Part shown: positions 8,231-20,026 of the stretch, piece by piece
Layout of the letters: every line of letters starts with the position of its first letter
Numbering within the stretch: position 1 is the stretch's first letter
Source of the DNA: Carex sylvatica
Taxonomy: Eukaryota; Streptophyta; Magnoliopsida; Poales; Cyperaceae
NCBI GenBank assembly: GCA_964058845.1
Contig: CAXKVR010000706.1
Span: 1 to 25,691, forward strand
Length of the DNA: 25,691 nucleotides
Direction: 5' to 3'
Made by a program: the position numbers and the translations under genes
Notes under the pieces: model-generated
What the model was told of the DNA's origin: nothing
Seen by the model: only the letters and a program-made list of their open reading frames with translations
Databases searched by the model: none

Positions 8231-10200
8231 AATAAAGGTATTTGAACCCTCCTCCTTTTTAAAATCTTAAAAAATATTATACAAACTAGAGAAATAAAAA
8301 TATTGATATATTCTCAATTATTTAAATAGGGCATTTATCAAATTTGAGTACATTTAAAAATTGAAATGGTACTTTATAAAAAATACAGTTAAAATTCAAC
8401 AATTAAATTTTTTAAGATATATAGTTTGATAAAAAAAAAAATAACTTCCAATCCAAATTTAATGCTCACTCTACTAAAGAACGTGTGTAAGATTTTAAGA
8501 ATGGGTTTGTCCACTAGAATTACATCTCTATTTTTTTTTTGAATATAATTAACTAATTTAATGTCAATAAATACACATTCACCAATATTTTTTATTACTA
8601 TTATGTTATAGATAACTATATTACTTTTAAAGATAACCAACTAAGTATTTACATGTAAAACATATTTATTAAAAAAATAAAAATAAATGCATTAACATAA
8701 ATAAAATGAACTGAACACATTTCTCTATTTTTAAAGACAACCATCCGATGTGACTAAATATTACTCTGCCCCATCAGCGCCCCCACCACTATATAAAACT
8801 GTCAAACTATTTCACGTGTTTGGATATATTTGCAACTTTGAGACCTTGTATTATCCTAGCTCCATGGTATATATCTCAGTGGAGTGGAATATAGAACGAC
8901 GACAAATTAGCTCCTATCAAAACTGACATACCAGATGCAGCCACGTGTAAAAGTAGTGACAAAATATGGCAGAGGAGGGACCTTGAAGTGAGAGACCAAC
9001 CCATGTTAGATTAAAAAAATTAAGCAACTTTAGAAAAAGTGCCTCTACTATTGCTGGCTGGTAATGCCGTGCAATAGTTGACCTAATTATGCAATAATTG
9101 TACATTTCTGCTTATCTCGGATCATAATTCAGAATCCAACTAATAATTTTCGGATGAGTCTATGATATTTTCTAAATATCAAATAAGAGTTACAATTTAT
9201 TATTTATTTTTAATGTGAATATTAAATCAAGTAGTCATATTGGGTGTGTGCTCTCAAATATGTCTTCTTTATATCATTCACTATCACGGTATATATTTAC
9301 ATGAGATGCTTGAGCCGGGACTTGGTTAATATGTGGATTTTTTTTTTCTCTCTCTCTCTAATTGATGTCATTATATTTTTCAAAATGATCATTTTCTCCT
9401 AATGAGATTATCAAGGTTAATGTTGAATAAATTTTGAGGTCCTGTTGATTATTGTCCAATTTGGCTCATGTGATCTGTAAATGTGCGTCTATCTTGGAAA
9501 ATTATAGAAACTTCATTCTATGTATCAAATGATAAGTGCCAATATTTCTTATCTTGATAATTAAGGTCATAATAATTATATTTATATTATGTTTTCCTTT
9601 TCTTCTACCGTGAATTGACAAGTAATGTATTTATTATACTTGAACTTGTTAAAAAATAGATTATTGAAATCTAAATTTTTTTTTTTTAAATGTTGCTTTG
9701 ATCTAGCATGTTTAATTTCTATGATGTTTTTTTATCAAAATATGAAAAGGAAATATATGTTTATTAAAATAACAACTCTTCTTTATTATCATAATTCATC
9801 GAAATATCTTTAAATTATTTAGTAATTAATCAAATATATGTATAATTTTTAGCAATCAAATATATTAGACTATATTCCTGAATATCCCCATTTTTTTATT
9901 CTAGCTGATAATATCAATATTATCTAGCTAAATGTATAGAACGAGTAATTAATAGTTATTAGACGAATATATTTTGCTTTGATCTAGCATGTTTGTTGTA
10001 TTGTACGAACATCACGTGCTTTTTATATTAACAACTATATATGATGGTTTGATGAACATGTAATTATTTTTTATTGACAATTAATATCAATATGTATTAC
10101 TTATAAATTATAGAGATTTGTTATCAATCCCATTCTTTTACTTAACATTTAGGTACTTATAACTAACATTAAAGAAGTTATTATAACAAAATTGAGATCT
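8231..10200. other. Long AT-rich intergenic stretch without a supported gene
   Basis: No coding pattern, intron structure or known RNA was found. A promoter-like patch occurs near 8780-8870 (CTATATAAAACT, then a G-box-like CACGTG at 8814, then CCATGG), but the ATG there opens only about 20 codons. The remaining frames are short and have low-complexity composition. Confidence 0.55.
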
Positions 10201-10203
10201 TCA

Positions 10204-10533
10204 GAGCATCTACATCCCAGCAACTCAAATGAGTTTCTAAATAACTGTTAATCACTTTTTAAAAATTAAAGTCTCTAAAGTTTTTAATTAACTCTCACGT
10301 TTCTGAAATTAATTTTAGAGTTTATATTAAGGCACGTCAACAACAAATTAAAAAGGAGAAATAATTTAAGCCAATTATTTGACCAGCATAGAGTTTAATT
10401 ATAAATAGTTTTTTAATTAAAAAAAATTTACTACATAATTTCTAAATAAGAAACTCTTTTACATTTCTCAAACTGAATTAAAAACTGTCATGTTAGATTA
10501 GAAACTCTAATAAAATTAAGAATGCAGATGCCC
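10204..10533. mobile_element. PIF/Harbinger-like MITE (about 330 bp)
   Basis: The left end GAGCATCTACATCCC resembles the complement of the right end (GGGCATCTGCATTC). The element is flanked on both sides by TCA (10201-10203 and 10534-10536), a 3-bp target duplication as expected for this superfamily. The interior is AT-rich and non-coding. The GAGCATCTxCA end is common in plant MITEs. Confidence 0.65.
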
Positions 10534-10535
10534 TC

Positions 10536-10560
10536 ATATATATATATATATATATATATA
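10536..10560. repeat. (AT)12 microsatellite
   Basis: An uninterrupted 25-bp AT run directly after the Harbinger-like MITE. Confidence 0.95.
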
Positions 10561-10697
10561 GTAAATGAGTGGTGGACGTGTAAGTTTCATTTACTATGAT
10601 GCGATGGCCAGAAGAAGAAGAATTAATTAAAGATGGTAAATGAGTGGAGATACTTGGGTGGACGTGTAAGTTTCACTTATTATTATGCTGCGATCGG
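10561..10697. repeat. Direct duplication of a roughly 50-60 bp unit
   Basis: Copy A (10561-10607) and copy B (10636-10697) share GTAAATGAGTGG, then TGGACGTGTAAGTTTCA and a TATGxTGCGAT ending. Copy B carries about 11 extra bases after GAGTGG. The spacer is GAAGAAGAAG and AATTAATTAA. Confidence 0.8.
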
Positions 10698-12235
10698 TAT
10701 CCAGTTAAAAAAAAAAAAAAGGTTTAGTGGTGGTATATAAATAAAATATGCATGTCATCGAGGTGCAACTGTCATGCATGTAATAATGAATTAGTTCTCT
10801 GATATAAATATCATGAGCAGAATCTTTTGTTGAGATCTCAGCATTATGGCAATTGATAGAGACTCTTGGACCATATATAACTCAAGTAGCTAGCTAGCAT
10901 CTATATAATAATATCTGGTATAATACTAACAACTTAATTACGTCAGAAAGCGAGTTTATATAATCAATTGTGGTCCAAAGTGCTGCTTGCTAATTGAAAT
11001 TACTTGACTATGTGCACGTGCATCATATAAAAATTTAACATTCTCCTTTCTATTAAATAGAGAATAGTATGTATTACTAATAATTTTGGTAATCTTCTTT
11101 AAATCCTTTACATGCATCCAGCAAATCTTTAAAATACATTTTGCAGTTAATATATCTTTAAGTTGTTAATTTACAAAAATAAAAGAAATTATTGCTATTA
11201 TAGTACCATAGAACATGGATAATTTAATATTGGAATTAATTGTTAGGAAGATATTTCATACACTGATAGGTGAATAACATATTTTATTTTATTTTAATTT
11301 TTTAGCAATTGCCAACTAACAAATTTTCATTATACAAAATAAATTTGAATTCTTGCGTGTAGATAAAATCTAAAACGAAATTAAGTAAGAAAGAAAAAAA
11401 TATATATATTATATATACAACAATATTTTTAACCTTAACTAAATCAATAACAATCTAACCAATCTCTAACATCTAATTAAGTCCCTCCCAACCATGATCA
11501 ATATATATTAGTCCATTCTTTCATTCCGAAACAAAAATCAGTTCATTTAAATTTAATGACTTGTTTAGTAAATTTACTCAAAAAAAAAAAAACAAATAGT
11601 CCATTAATATTTTCATTCCATAACATTAGGTAATTAACTAGCAGTTCAAATGGAATTCCTTGGGCCCTTGGCATGCCCGATTGGAATGTAATGATGCATT
11701 GGTATTAATCCAAACATTATCCTTTTAAATGGGGGTGAGAAAAAAAAAAAAGGTTCACATGAAGTGAGATAGAAAATAAATTAATTGTGCACTTTCAAGG
11801 TGCGATACAACACATTGCACACAATTAACAATTTTAGGTCTTTTGATCTATAAATTTATTGAACTGTGTCTGTCTAAATAGAGTACTTTTTTTAATAAGC
11901 AAAATCCATAACCACCTAAAGAAACAATTCATTAATTTGTGCTATCAAATCGAATAATAAATGCAATCCATATCCGAATAGCAAATTAATTTTGTTCCTG
12001 TAATATCATAACATATTCGAGAATATTATATGAGCAGGAGCTCTGTATTATCTATGCTACAACAACAACTTGTCGTCAAGACCATTCCCTTTTAGTTTCT
12101 TTGGTTTACATTCACATGCTTCTTAATTAAAAGGTAGATACAAGAAAATTTTATTTCACATGTTCATATCAATTTTGAAGATTGTATTGGTAAAATTGTA
12201 ACAATTATATGGCATCATGAGGATATATAGAGGGA
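10698..12235. other. AT-rich intergenic DNA
   Basis: No gene, RNA or clear transposon end was found. The stretch contains A-runs, short palindromes such as TAGCTAGCTAGC near 10890, and many low-complexity tracts. Confidence 0.5.
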
Positions 12236-12362
12236 GACCACAACCTCCCATGATATCTAATTATATTTTCTTAGGGGCTTGAAAAAATTAAAATATAACT
12301 ATATATACTCTAAGATAGAGGAAGACTACAACCTCCCATGATATCTAATTATATTTTCCTAG
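12236..12362. repeat. Direct repeat of 39 bp, 88 bp apart
   Basis: 12236-12274 and 12324-12362 share ACAACCTCCCATGATATCTA and its continuation with only two differences. The flanking GATAGAGGxAGAC is similar too. This is a local duplication of unknown origin; no frame runs through it. Confidence 0.85.
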
Positions 12363-12887
12363 ACACCATATATATAGATCCTAAAATTTAAAATTTTCAT
12401 TTTTTTTCTCCAAAGAGGTAAATATCTTTAGATCTAAATATAATAGAAAATATTGACTTGACGAAAGGCTTTCACTATGTTAATTAATTGATTAATCGAA
12501 CTGTTGTTATCATGGTGCAATTAACAAAGTTGATTAAGCTCTCACAACTTATTTAGACAAAGACTCGATTCCAGCCCTGCCCCTTGACAATGATACCTTT
12601 TTTTGTCATACTTTGTTTTCTATATAAATTAAAATTTGCTAGATAAGATAGTTTGGTAGGTTTTGAGTGTGACACTGAATTCCTACTTCAGTTCAAATTA
12701 TACACCCACTCGCACTTGTTGCTTAAATAATTATATATGAAGAACATAACTTTGCTTATATGCATTGAAATTTGAGCATATATATTTTGTATGATGGGAA
12801 TATAAATATATACTTTTTAGAGTTTAATGCATTTGAAATATGGAACCAAAATTTTGGTTTTATTTTTCAGATGGATATTTAATGTGT
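12363..12887. other. AT-rich intergenic DNA
   Basis: Nothing recognisable apart from T-runs and short TATA-like tracts. Confidence 0.5.
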
Positions 12888-12895
12888 ATCACAAT

Positions 12896-13250
12896 TAGGA
12901 CCGGCAAAAAAGCCTATGGCTTGCTCATGCATGATTCGAAAACGAGCAAGTTATAGGTCACTCTTTTTAGCTCAACTCTAATATTAGCTCGTTTATGAAT
13001 CATTAATTTTGGAAACAAGTGAGTCACGAGCTATGTCTAACTCAGCTCGCTACTATCCAGAGAGCCAAATAGCACGCAGCTCGTGGCTCGCTCGAAAAAA
13101 GGTTTCCTTATTTTTTGACTCGGTCTAATATCGAACAAGCTATGAATCAACTTGTTTAGCTTGAACTATAACATTAACTCGCTCGCTTTGAAAACAAGCA
13201 AACCATGAATTACCCCTAACTCAGCTCAACTCGGCTCGTTGCTCGTTGTA
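12896..13250. mobile_element. hAT-like non-autonomous element, GCTCG-rich
   Basis: It begins TAGGACCGGCAAA and is filled with degenerate AGCTCG/GCTCGxxTCG units. It is flanked by ATCACAAT (12888-12895) and ATCACATC (13251-13258), a decayed 8-bp duplication. It resembles common plant hAT repeats that start TAGGGCxGGCAAACGAGC. It is decayed and non-coding. Confidence 0.5.
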
Positions 13251-13523
13251 ATCACATCTTATCTACAACCACTAAATGAAAACTAACTTAATTAGTTATA
13301 TGGTAAACCACATTGAAATGAGCCTGTTTAATAAGGTAAAATGTAATTGAGCTTATGTCAATATTACCACAGTTGCTTCAAGAAATTTTCTCTTGATCAG
13401 ATATTAATGATAATCAATTATGATGCCTTTTCCGGAGGCTTGAAGCAATTCTAAATCAATTAATTAATGGTCCTGATAATTTTGTAAATTAGGGAAATAG
13501 AAATGTGTAGACACCATCATGAC

Positions 13524-14114
13524 TAGGGGTGTTAACGGTTACGATAAGAGTAGTCGTGATCATGGTGTCAACGAGTATGCTAAGGGTCGGGTAGATATAT
13601 TTTTATATTCGTATTCGTCATAAATTGTATTTATTTATACTTTATTCTTATCCGCTACAAATTATTTTATTCATATTCTACTCTTATCCGTTGTAATTAT
13701 CAGAGAACGAAACGGTAGCACATGTACTACGAGAAATATTAATATAATAGTTATTTTTATTATTTATTAAATAAAACATTAAAACATATACATTCATATC
13801 ACATATGTATAGTACTTTATTAAAAAAAAATTATGATCACGCTAAGTATAAGTAAACTAACAAAAGTATTATTTTCAATGCTTATTAATATATATATATA
13901 ACATATATAATTTTTTTTATAATTACCTAATCGGGTAACGGGTATGAAATAGATTTTACCCGTACCCTTACATATCTAAATAACAAAAAAAAAATCTTTA
14001 TCCGTATTTATATCCAATAAGTTTATAAACAAATAAAAAAAATCTTACCCATACTTATCTTATTAGATACGGTACGGGTCGGATGAACAGATAAAAGAGT
14101 ATCATTAACACCTA
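13524..14114. mobile_element. hAT MITE, TAGGGGTGTTAACG family, copy 1
   Basis: The left end TAGGGGTGTTAACG mirrors the right end TTAACACCTA. Inner CGGGTACGGGT-like units face each other. The flanks ATCATGAC and ATCACGAC match at 7 of 8 positions, fitting the 8-bp duplication of hAT transposition. It is 591 bp, non-coding, and the same family as 17625-18226. Confidence 0.8.
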
Positions 14115-14122
14115 ATCACGAC

Positions 14123-14953
14123 AGGACTAGGATACTTATTATTCTTCGAAAGCTTATACTGAATATTTTAGTTTAATGAATGCTCTAAAATGACTAATCA
14201 CCTCAACTTCAGATTAAAAGATAATATTCTTCTGGATGACAAAGATATGAAGTGACCATTAATAATAACAGGAGTTCCTCCGATCCAAGACATTAATTTC
14301 TCTACGGTTTCATTGAATCTAACTACAGATTTTTTTTATTAATAATAATTGTTATAATATAATATATACTACTGCATGTATTTTATTTATTTATGTTTTG
14401 ATCTCAAAGAAAAAGTCGAAATACTAGAAGAAGAAAAAACCACGGTACCATGTCATAGAAAATACATATTTTAAAAAGAACTGATATTTTTTTCGATTCC
14501 TTTTGTGTAACCAAAACTAAGAATGTAATCCATCTAATATCATATGTTATTTTATGATAATTTTAAAAAAAAGGAAAAATCTAGGCGGTCGCGTTATTGT
14601 ACATTTGATTGGAGTCGAGTAGTCGTAGTACATAGTAACATTTTTGAGTTGCTGCAGAAAGAAATCTGACCGTCCCTTTCTAATTGACATAAATATCAAA
14701 GGAACTCCATAATTTTTTAAATATATCTGAATTTTAATTGAACAATTCAAATTTGAAATTTATGTCACTGTCGAAGATATTTTCTATTGTATACGGACCC
14801 ACTCAATCTAATAGTGTAACCCCAGTGATTGATGTTTTGGGTTTTGAGATCAAGAACAAGACTAGACTAATTACTAATTAGTAATTAATAGTTGAAGGTT
14901 AATTATATTAATGGAACGAAGGTGGCCGGTCTTCTTTGTTTGTGTGTGTGGTG
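14123..14953. other. AT-rich intergenic DNA
   Basis: No gene found. A perfect palindrome TTACTAATTAGTAA lies near 14872, and a frame on the minus strand at 14547-14750 has no recognisable domain or composition bias. Confidence 0.5.
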
Positions 14954-15349
14954 GAGCTGCACTATTGTAATATGCACAAATTAAAACTTTTCTATTAATT
15001 AACATACGTTCGTATCTTTATTTTCAAAGTTGAAATCATCGATTCAAACCGTTCAACATGATGCATGTTCATATTAAAATGTGCTTGGAGACTAAATTTT
15101 ATATTTGTTAGAAATTTTTACTATTTATTAAGATGTGCACAAAATTATTATTTTCAGAAAAAAAAATTGACCATTGAAAAACAATGATTTTAAAAAATTC
15201 TAACAAAATAGTAAAAAAGTTTCAAAAAATATATAAAAATTTGATTTCCAAGCACATTTTAATATAGAGATCATATTGATCGAATATTGAAAATAAAAAT
15301 ATGAGAACATACTAAAAGAGTTCTTATGTGCATATTACTAGCCCAACTC
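14954..15349. mobile_element. Foldback MITE with GTAATATGCACA outer arms
   Basis: The left GTAATATGCACA (14967) mirrors the right TGTGCATATTAC. Inside are the shared core AAATGTGCTTGGAGACTAAA and TTACTATTTATTAAG with inverted partners at 15200-15270. The right end (complement GAGTTGGGCTAGTA) resembles the termini of the Mutator-type MITE at 19465. It is about 396 bp, moderately decayed. Confidence 0.7.
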
Positions 15350-16815
15350 TATATATTCACACACATATACACATACTCAAAATTTGAATAAAAACTTTTT
15401 ACCTAAAAATTCAACCGCCAGGTACTAAAAATAAATAAATAAGTTTACTCTAATTGTTAAGAACAATAAATTTTAAGCAGTGAATGCGGACTCCTAATCC
15501 AGCAGAAAAAAATTAAAACTTCATCCACCTTTTTCTCAAAAAAAAATGAAAAAAAGAAGAAGATAATATCTACTCTTGTCTCAAACTCTAAAATAGTTTA
15601 GAGTTTGTTCGTCTTCATATATCTTTTATTTTGAATTCATATCCACCACAATAGAAAAATGCACAAATTAGTATTTATTAACGCTTGTGTTATTACGCTT
15701 CCTTATAAAATTTAAATTTCGAAGGCATTTACTCTTTTAGAGAAAAATAAATTTCTAGCCTTCTAAATTCCAATGTTCATAAAAGATTCTCCATTCTCCA
15801 TTTGAATTTTCAACATTTCATACGGATAATGTTGCCTTTTGTTGCTAGACTAAAATTAATTCTTCTTTCTGTCTGAAATACAAATTAATTTGGATGTAAT
15901 CTCTTTTGTGGGCGTAGCATATATTCACAAAAGTTTTTATGAGTTTTAGTAGGATAGCATCTTTATTTTTCGAAGTTCTTTATTCTGTAACTAATAAAAA
16001 TAAAAATAAATATTTGGGAAATTTTGAAATAATAATTAATATAAATGTATAACAAATAAATTCTACCCAAAATATATAACACTTAATAGAAATGTGTGCA
16101 AATATAATAATTACTCTGTAATAATTCATTCTAAAAGGGAAAAAAAGGAAAATTGTCATCTTTTTTTGGGTTTGTGTTCCCCTATAAATGAAACATTAAT
16201 TAGCAAAATTATGAAGACTAGATCTAGAAATAAATCCTTCAATAACTTATCAAATTAAAATTAAAAACATAAGAGGGGATATCCCTATCTTTAAATGCAT
16301 TTCAGATCCATTATATGTTTCCCGAAAAATTAACCACTTTACTTGATTAAAGACTTTTGTACATCATTAAAGCAATGCTAATGACACTTAAACTGATCAA
16401 CTATTTAATAAAGTATGGCAGCTTTTAAACAAAAAAAACGGAGATATGATAGCTAAATGTCGACAATATAAAAAGTATCTTTATGTGCTTTTTTTTAATA
16501 TGATAACAGCAATCTAACCACAAATTGTACGGATCCATTTGGAGTTTCATACTCTAACAAATTATGTTGTCTAGACTTTTATTTAAAGAAATATATATTA
16601 AAGTTAATTAATCTTCTAGATGTCGTATTTTGGTGAAATATCCTAGTTTTGTTCAAGTGAAGCTTTTTCCATAAGAAAAGGTTCTTCAATAAAACATAAG
16701 GAACTCCAATAAAAATGACAAACTAAATTATATATATTTCGATTTCTGTGAAGATGAAAATCAGTCGTAAAAAAAAAGGGACAGGCATATAGATGCTAGA
16801 ACTAAACCAAAAAGG
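15350..16815. other. AT-rich intergenic DNA
   Basis: No gene was found. The one clear structure is a perfect 11-bp stem with a 4-base loop at 15582-15607 (CAAACTCTAAA and its complement), too short to classify. Confidence 0.5.
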
Positions 16816-16819
16816 AGGA

Positions 16820-17160
16820 GGGATCCAATACCTCATTTTTTTTTCATATTTCATATTTTATATCTTCATTTTTAAAGTCTAAACTATTAATCCAAATCGC
16901 TCAATGTGATATTAAAATATGCATGGGGTGAAATATTATTTTTTTTATTTTTTTTACTATTTTTTAAAATATGTACAAAATCACTGTTTTTGGACCGTTA
17001 AAAAAACAATGATTTTCTATTGATCTTAAAAAATAGTAATAATTTTTCAAAAATTATAAAATTTCATCCTCAATCATATTATAGTATGGATATTATGTTG
17101 AACGGTTTCAATCAATAATTTAGACTTTAAAAATATAGATATGAAGTATGATGAGATATA
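16820..17160. mobile_element. Foldback MITE, decayed copy with the shared core
   Basis: TTTTTAAAGTCTAAACTATT on the left mirrors AATAATTTAGACTTTAAAAA on the right. GATATTAAAATATGCATGGG and AAATTTCATCCTCAATCATA are degraded core arms, and ATTATGTTGAACGGTTTCAA is on the right. It has no coding capacity. The outer boundaries are approximate. Confidence 0.6.
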
Positions 17161-17201
17161 AAAGACACGAGCCATTAATTAAAATCCTCCTCAACAAAAA
17201 T

Positions 17202-17233
17202 TGCGCACAACAAAAGATGCGCACAACAAAAGA
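17202..17233. repeat. Perfect 16-bp tandem duplication
   Basis: TGCGCACAACAAAAGA occurs twice without a gap. Confidence 0.95.
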
Positions 17234-17616
17234 AGTACAAGTATTAAAATGATCTTAGGTATAGAGGTTATTAAAGGAGATGCTGGAAAGAAGTGGCCCT
17301 GCTCGAACGTGAGAAAAGAAAAGATTGAATGTTGTACATATATATATATTTCGAAAAGAAATATTAAATTTATTTTGTAAAGTTTTCATTCCCTAAACAT
17401 CATCCCAATTATTTTGTGCCAACTTTTATTCTCCATGTGCATTATACAACAGTCAACCGTGCATTCTACAATAATCTGTAATTTATAATTGTAAAAATAC
17501 GCATTTACAAATGTCAAATGTACATTTTACAAGTAGTTTAATAAATGTAAAATTTTAAAACAACAAATGTTCATTTTATAGTTTAATGTATATTTTGAAA
17601 TAGTCAAAGTGTGCAC
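17234..17616. other. AT-rich intergenic DNA
   Basis: Nothing coding. Loosely repeated variants of TGCATTxTACAA and ATGTxCATTTTACA occur at 17458-17600. Confidence 0.45.
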
Positions 17617-17624
17617 TTTGAGAG

Positions 17625-18226
17625 TAGGGGTGTCAATGGGTACGATACAGGTAGGTCGGAATCATTTTCATACTCATAACCATTAAGAATTGACCTTATT
17701 CATATTCTATCCATACCCGTTAAAAATATGATTTACCCTACCCTATCCTACCCATATCCGTTAAGATTAGCAGGTAACAAAACGATAGTGAATAAATAAT
17801 GAATAGTACATATATAATGATCTTTTTATTTTTACAAATAATCCATCAAAACTTATCATGTCATCTATATACAATCACAATTAGTAATATAAAATTAAAA
17901 TACAAATATACAATCAGTTTTTTATGAAGCAAAAAAAAAAACAAAAAAAAAAATATCTTCTAACAAATTCAATTCGTTAACTAAATAACAAAACATTCAA
18001 AATAAAAAAGTAAAATGTTTAGCATAATATGATTTCTTACAATAAAATGTATACATTTCTCATGATATAATTTATTTTATATAATTACTTGTTATCCAAC
18101 GGGTACGAAATAACATTTACCCACCTCCATACCCATTTATCTAACAAAAAAAATCTTATCCATATCCATTTTATCAAATGCGATACTGGTAGGATAAACG
18201 GATAAACGGATGTCATTGAGACCCTA
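17625..18226. mobile_element. hAT MITE, TAGGGGTGTCAATG family, copy 2
   Basis: TAGGGGTGTCAATG at the left end mirrors CATTGAGACCCTA at the right end. It is flanked by a perfect 8-bp direct repeat TTTGAGAG (17617-17624 and 18227-18234), the hAT signature. The interior resembles the 13524 copy, with CCATACCCGTTAA-type units facing each other. It is 602 bp and non-coding. Confidence 0.88.
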
Positions 18227-18234
18227 TTTGAGAG

Positions 18235-18544
18235 ATTTCCAAAAGAAATATAGCTAGAAAGTTGATGTTGATTTTGAGAGTTCTGAAAAGAAGAAAATGA
18301 ATTCCTTGTATATATTTCGAACTACTGTTTACAAGCTTCAAGTGCTATTAATATTAAAAGTCAAACTGGATCGCATACATATATAGAATAAACATCAAGG
18401 AGCTTCCAAAAGTTAGTCGGAATGCAACATTCTACCATTTTCATCTATGCAAAATTTAGCCTCTGGCCTAATTCAAATACCAAAATTTGTCTCATACTTG
18501 CTATTGCCTTCATATATATTACAAGAAGAGAGTCCAATGCTAAT
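18235..18544. other. AT-rich intergenic DNA
   Basis: Nothing recognisable. Confidence 0.5.
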
Positions 18545-18790
18545 GGTTGCTGGTGTTAAAGGATATTAACTTTTTATTAGTGTTTAAATCAATAAATTTA
18601 ATTCGAAAAATGTATTTTATATATCAATTACACGCATATAACAATTATATAATTTTGACTTGATTTAGATAACCATCAAGAAAGGAAGTATATGAGTACC
18701 ATATATTCAGTCAACATATAGTTATTTACAATAAAAATACAATTATTTATAATTTTATTTTATTGACGCTCATTTAACACCGAAACCTTT
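18545..18790. mobile_element. Possible small MITE
   Basis: GGTTGCTGGTGTTAAA at the left mirrors the complement of the right end (GGTTTCGGTGTTAAA). The interior is AT-rich. Only about 16 bp of terminal repeat and no firm target duplication, so this is tentative. Confidence 0.35.
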
Positions 18791-19050
18791 AATATTGAAT
18801 CCTCATTTAAAAAATCTACAAAACATGCTAATTATTATTAGAAAGAATTTCAACTCGTCAATCAACAAGTACATGCAGAGGCATAATTTCACGTTAATTA
18901 TGAGAATCAAATCTCGAAATTTTTGTATGAAGGTCAATCATATAATTTTTTCACAAAAAGTATGAGGTCAATTTTATAGTTTTCATGGCATTTAAAATTG
19001 TATCAAACTACAAAAAAATTGAAAATGAATGAATTCATTTTTATTTTATT

Positions 19051-19150
19051 TTTATTAAAGCCCTTAGGCACTCACACCACACACACTACTCGAACCCTTG
19101 CATGTTCTTCCGTGGAAGAACAATATCTTATCCAACTGCTCTAGGTAGTG
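19051..19150 (-). mobile_element. tRNA-derived SINE remnant
   Basis: Read on the minus strand, TAGAGCAGTTGG resembles a Pol III A box and GGTTCGAGTAG a B box about 45 bp later. The body GTGTGAGTGCCTAAGGGCTT and an A/T-rich tail follow, as in plant SINEs. A perfect hairpin GTTCTTCC-GT-GGAAGAAC lies between the boxes (19104-19121). Confidence 0.5.
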
Positions 19151-19455
19151 TTGACAATGAAATCAATTGATCCTATTCAATGTGAGTAGATCCGCTAATG
19201 AACAAGTACACATCATGTTGCCAATAAATATTACTCCATCTTGTATTAAATATAAATTATTTATTTTGGATACAACCCGAAATTAACACAAAATAAAACT
19301 TAAGGCATTACCTTCGCTAACCATCCAATCATCCCACCTTTGTTGACAAGGGCGGATCTAAATGTAGTTAAAGAAGTACTTAGTCACTCCACAATTTAAA
19401 AAAAAATTATATATATTGAAATATAATTGAATTTTATTTTTTCTAAGTTTTTTAT
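19151..19455. other. AT-rich intergenic DNA
   Basis: Nothing recognisable before the next MITE. Confidence 0.45.
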
Positions 19456-19464
19456 ATAGTTTAG

Positions 19465-19818
19465 GAGTTTGGCTAGTACAACATCAATGTCATTTCAATC
19501 TATATAACACAAACTCTAAAACCTATCAAATCGACTTCAAATGGTAAATCCAAACCGTTCAAATTTATTTAGTATTAGATCAAGCGGTCTAATATGTGAG
19601 TTTTTAAGTTAATTTTAATACATTAATTTTTTAATATTTTTACCGCTTGATTTGATACTAAAATAACTCAAAAATATAAAAAATTTGTATGTAAACGCAT
19701 CACACATAATGTAAATTGGTTTGAACAGTTTGAATTTACCATTTGAAGTCAATTTGATAGGTTTTAGAATTGGTGTTGTATAGGTTGAAATGACACTGAT
19801 ATTATACTAGCCAAACTC
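19465..19818. mobile_element. Mutator-type MITE with perfect 9-bp target duplication
   Basis: Terminal repeats of about 120 bp (GAGTTTGGCTAGTA at both ends, then CTAAAACCTATCAAAT and ACTTCAAATGGTAAAT) are inverted with roughly 85-90 percent identity by eye. The flanks are identical 9-bp copies of ATAGTTTAG (19456-19464 and 19819-19827), the Mutator signature. The 354-bp element is non-coding. Confidence 0.9.
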
Positions 19819-20026
19819 ATAGTTTAGTCCATCTTATAAATTATCATATGTGTGTCTGTAGTTCAGTGATTCTAATTCTAATTTGTTATCATAAAAACTT
19901 AACTTCAATTTGCGGCGAGGTTTTTATTTTAAATTTTATCTCTCTCTATTTAATTTTTTTTATTTTCGTCATGTTTGTTGAGTTGGCAGGATTTTATTGG
20001 ATGATAACATAAAATGCTTTTAATAA

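Noticed and set aside
8863..8930. Short frame starting at CCATGG after a TATA-like motif
   Set aside because: It ends after about 20 codons and has no recognisable product.
13373..13449. Inverted pair TTGCTTCAAG and CTTGAAGCAA
   Set aside because: The stem is only 10 bp with a loop of about 57 bp, which is expected by chance in a window of this size.
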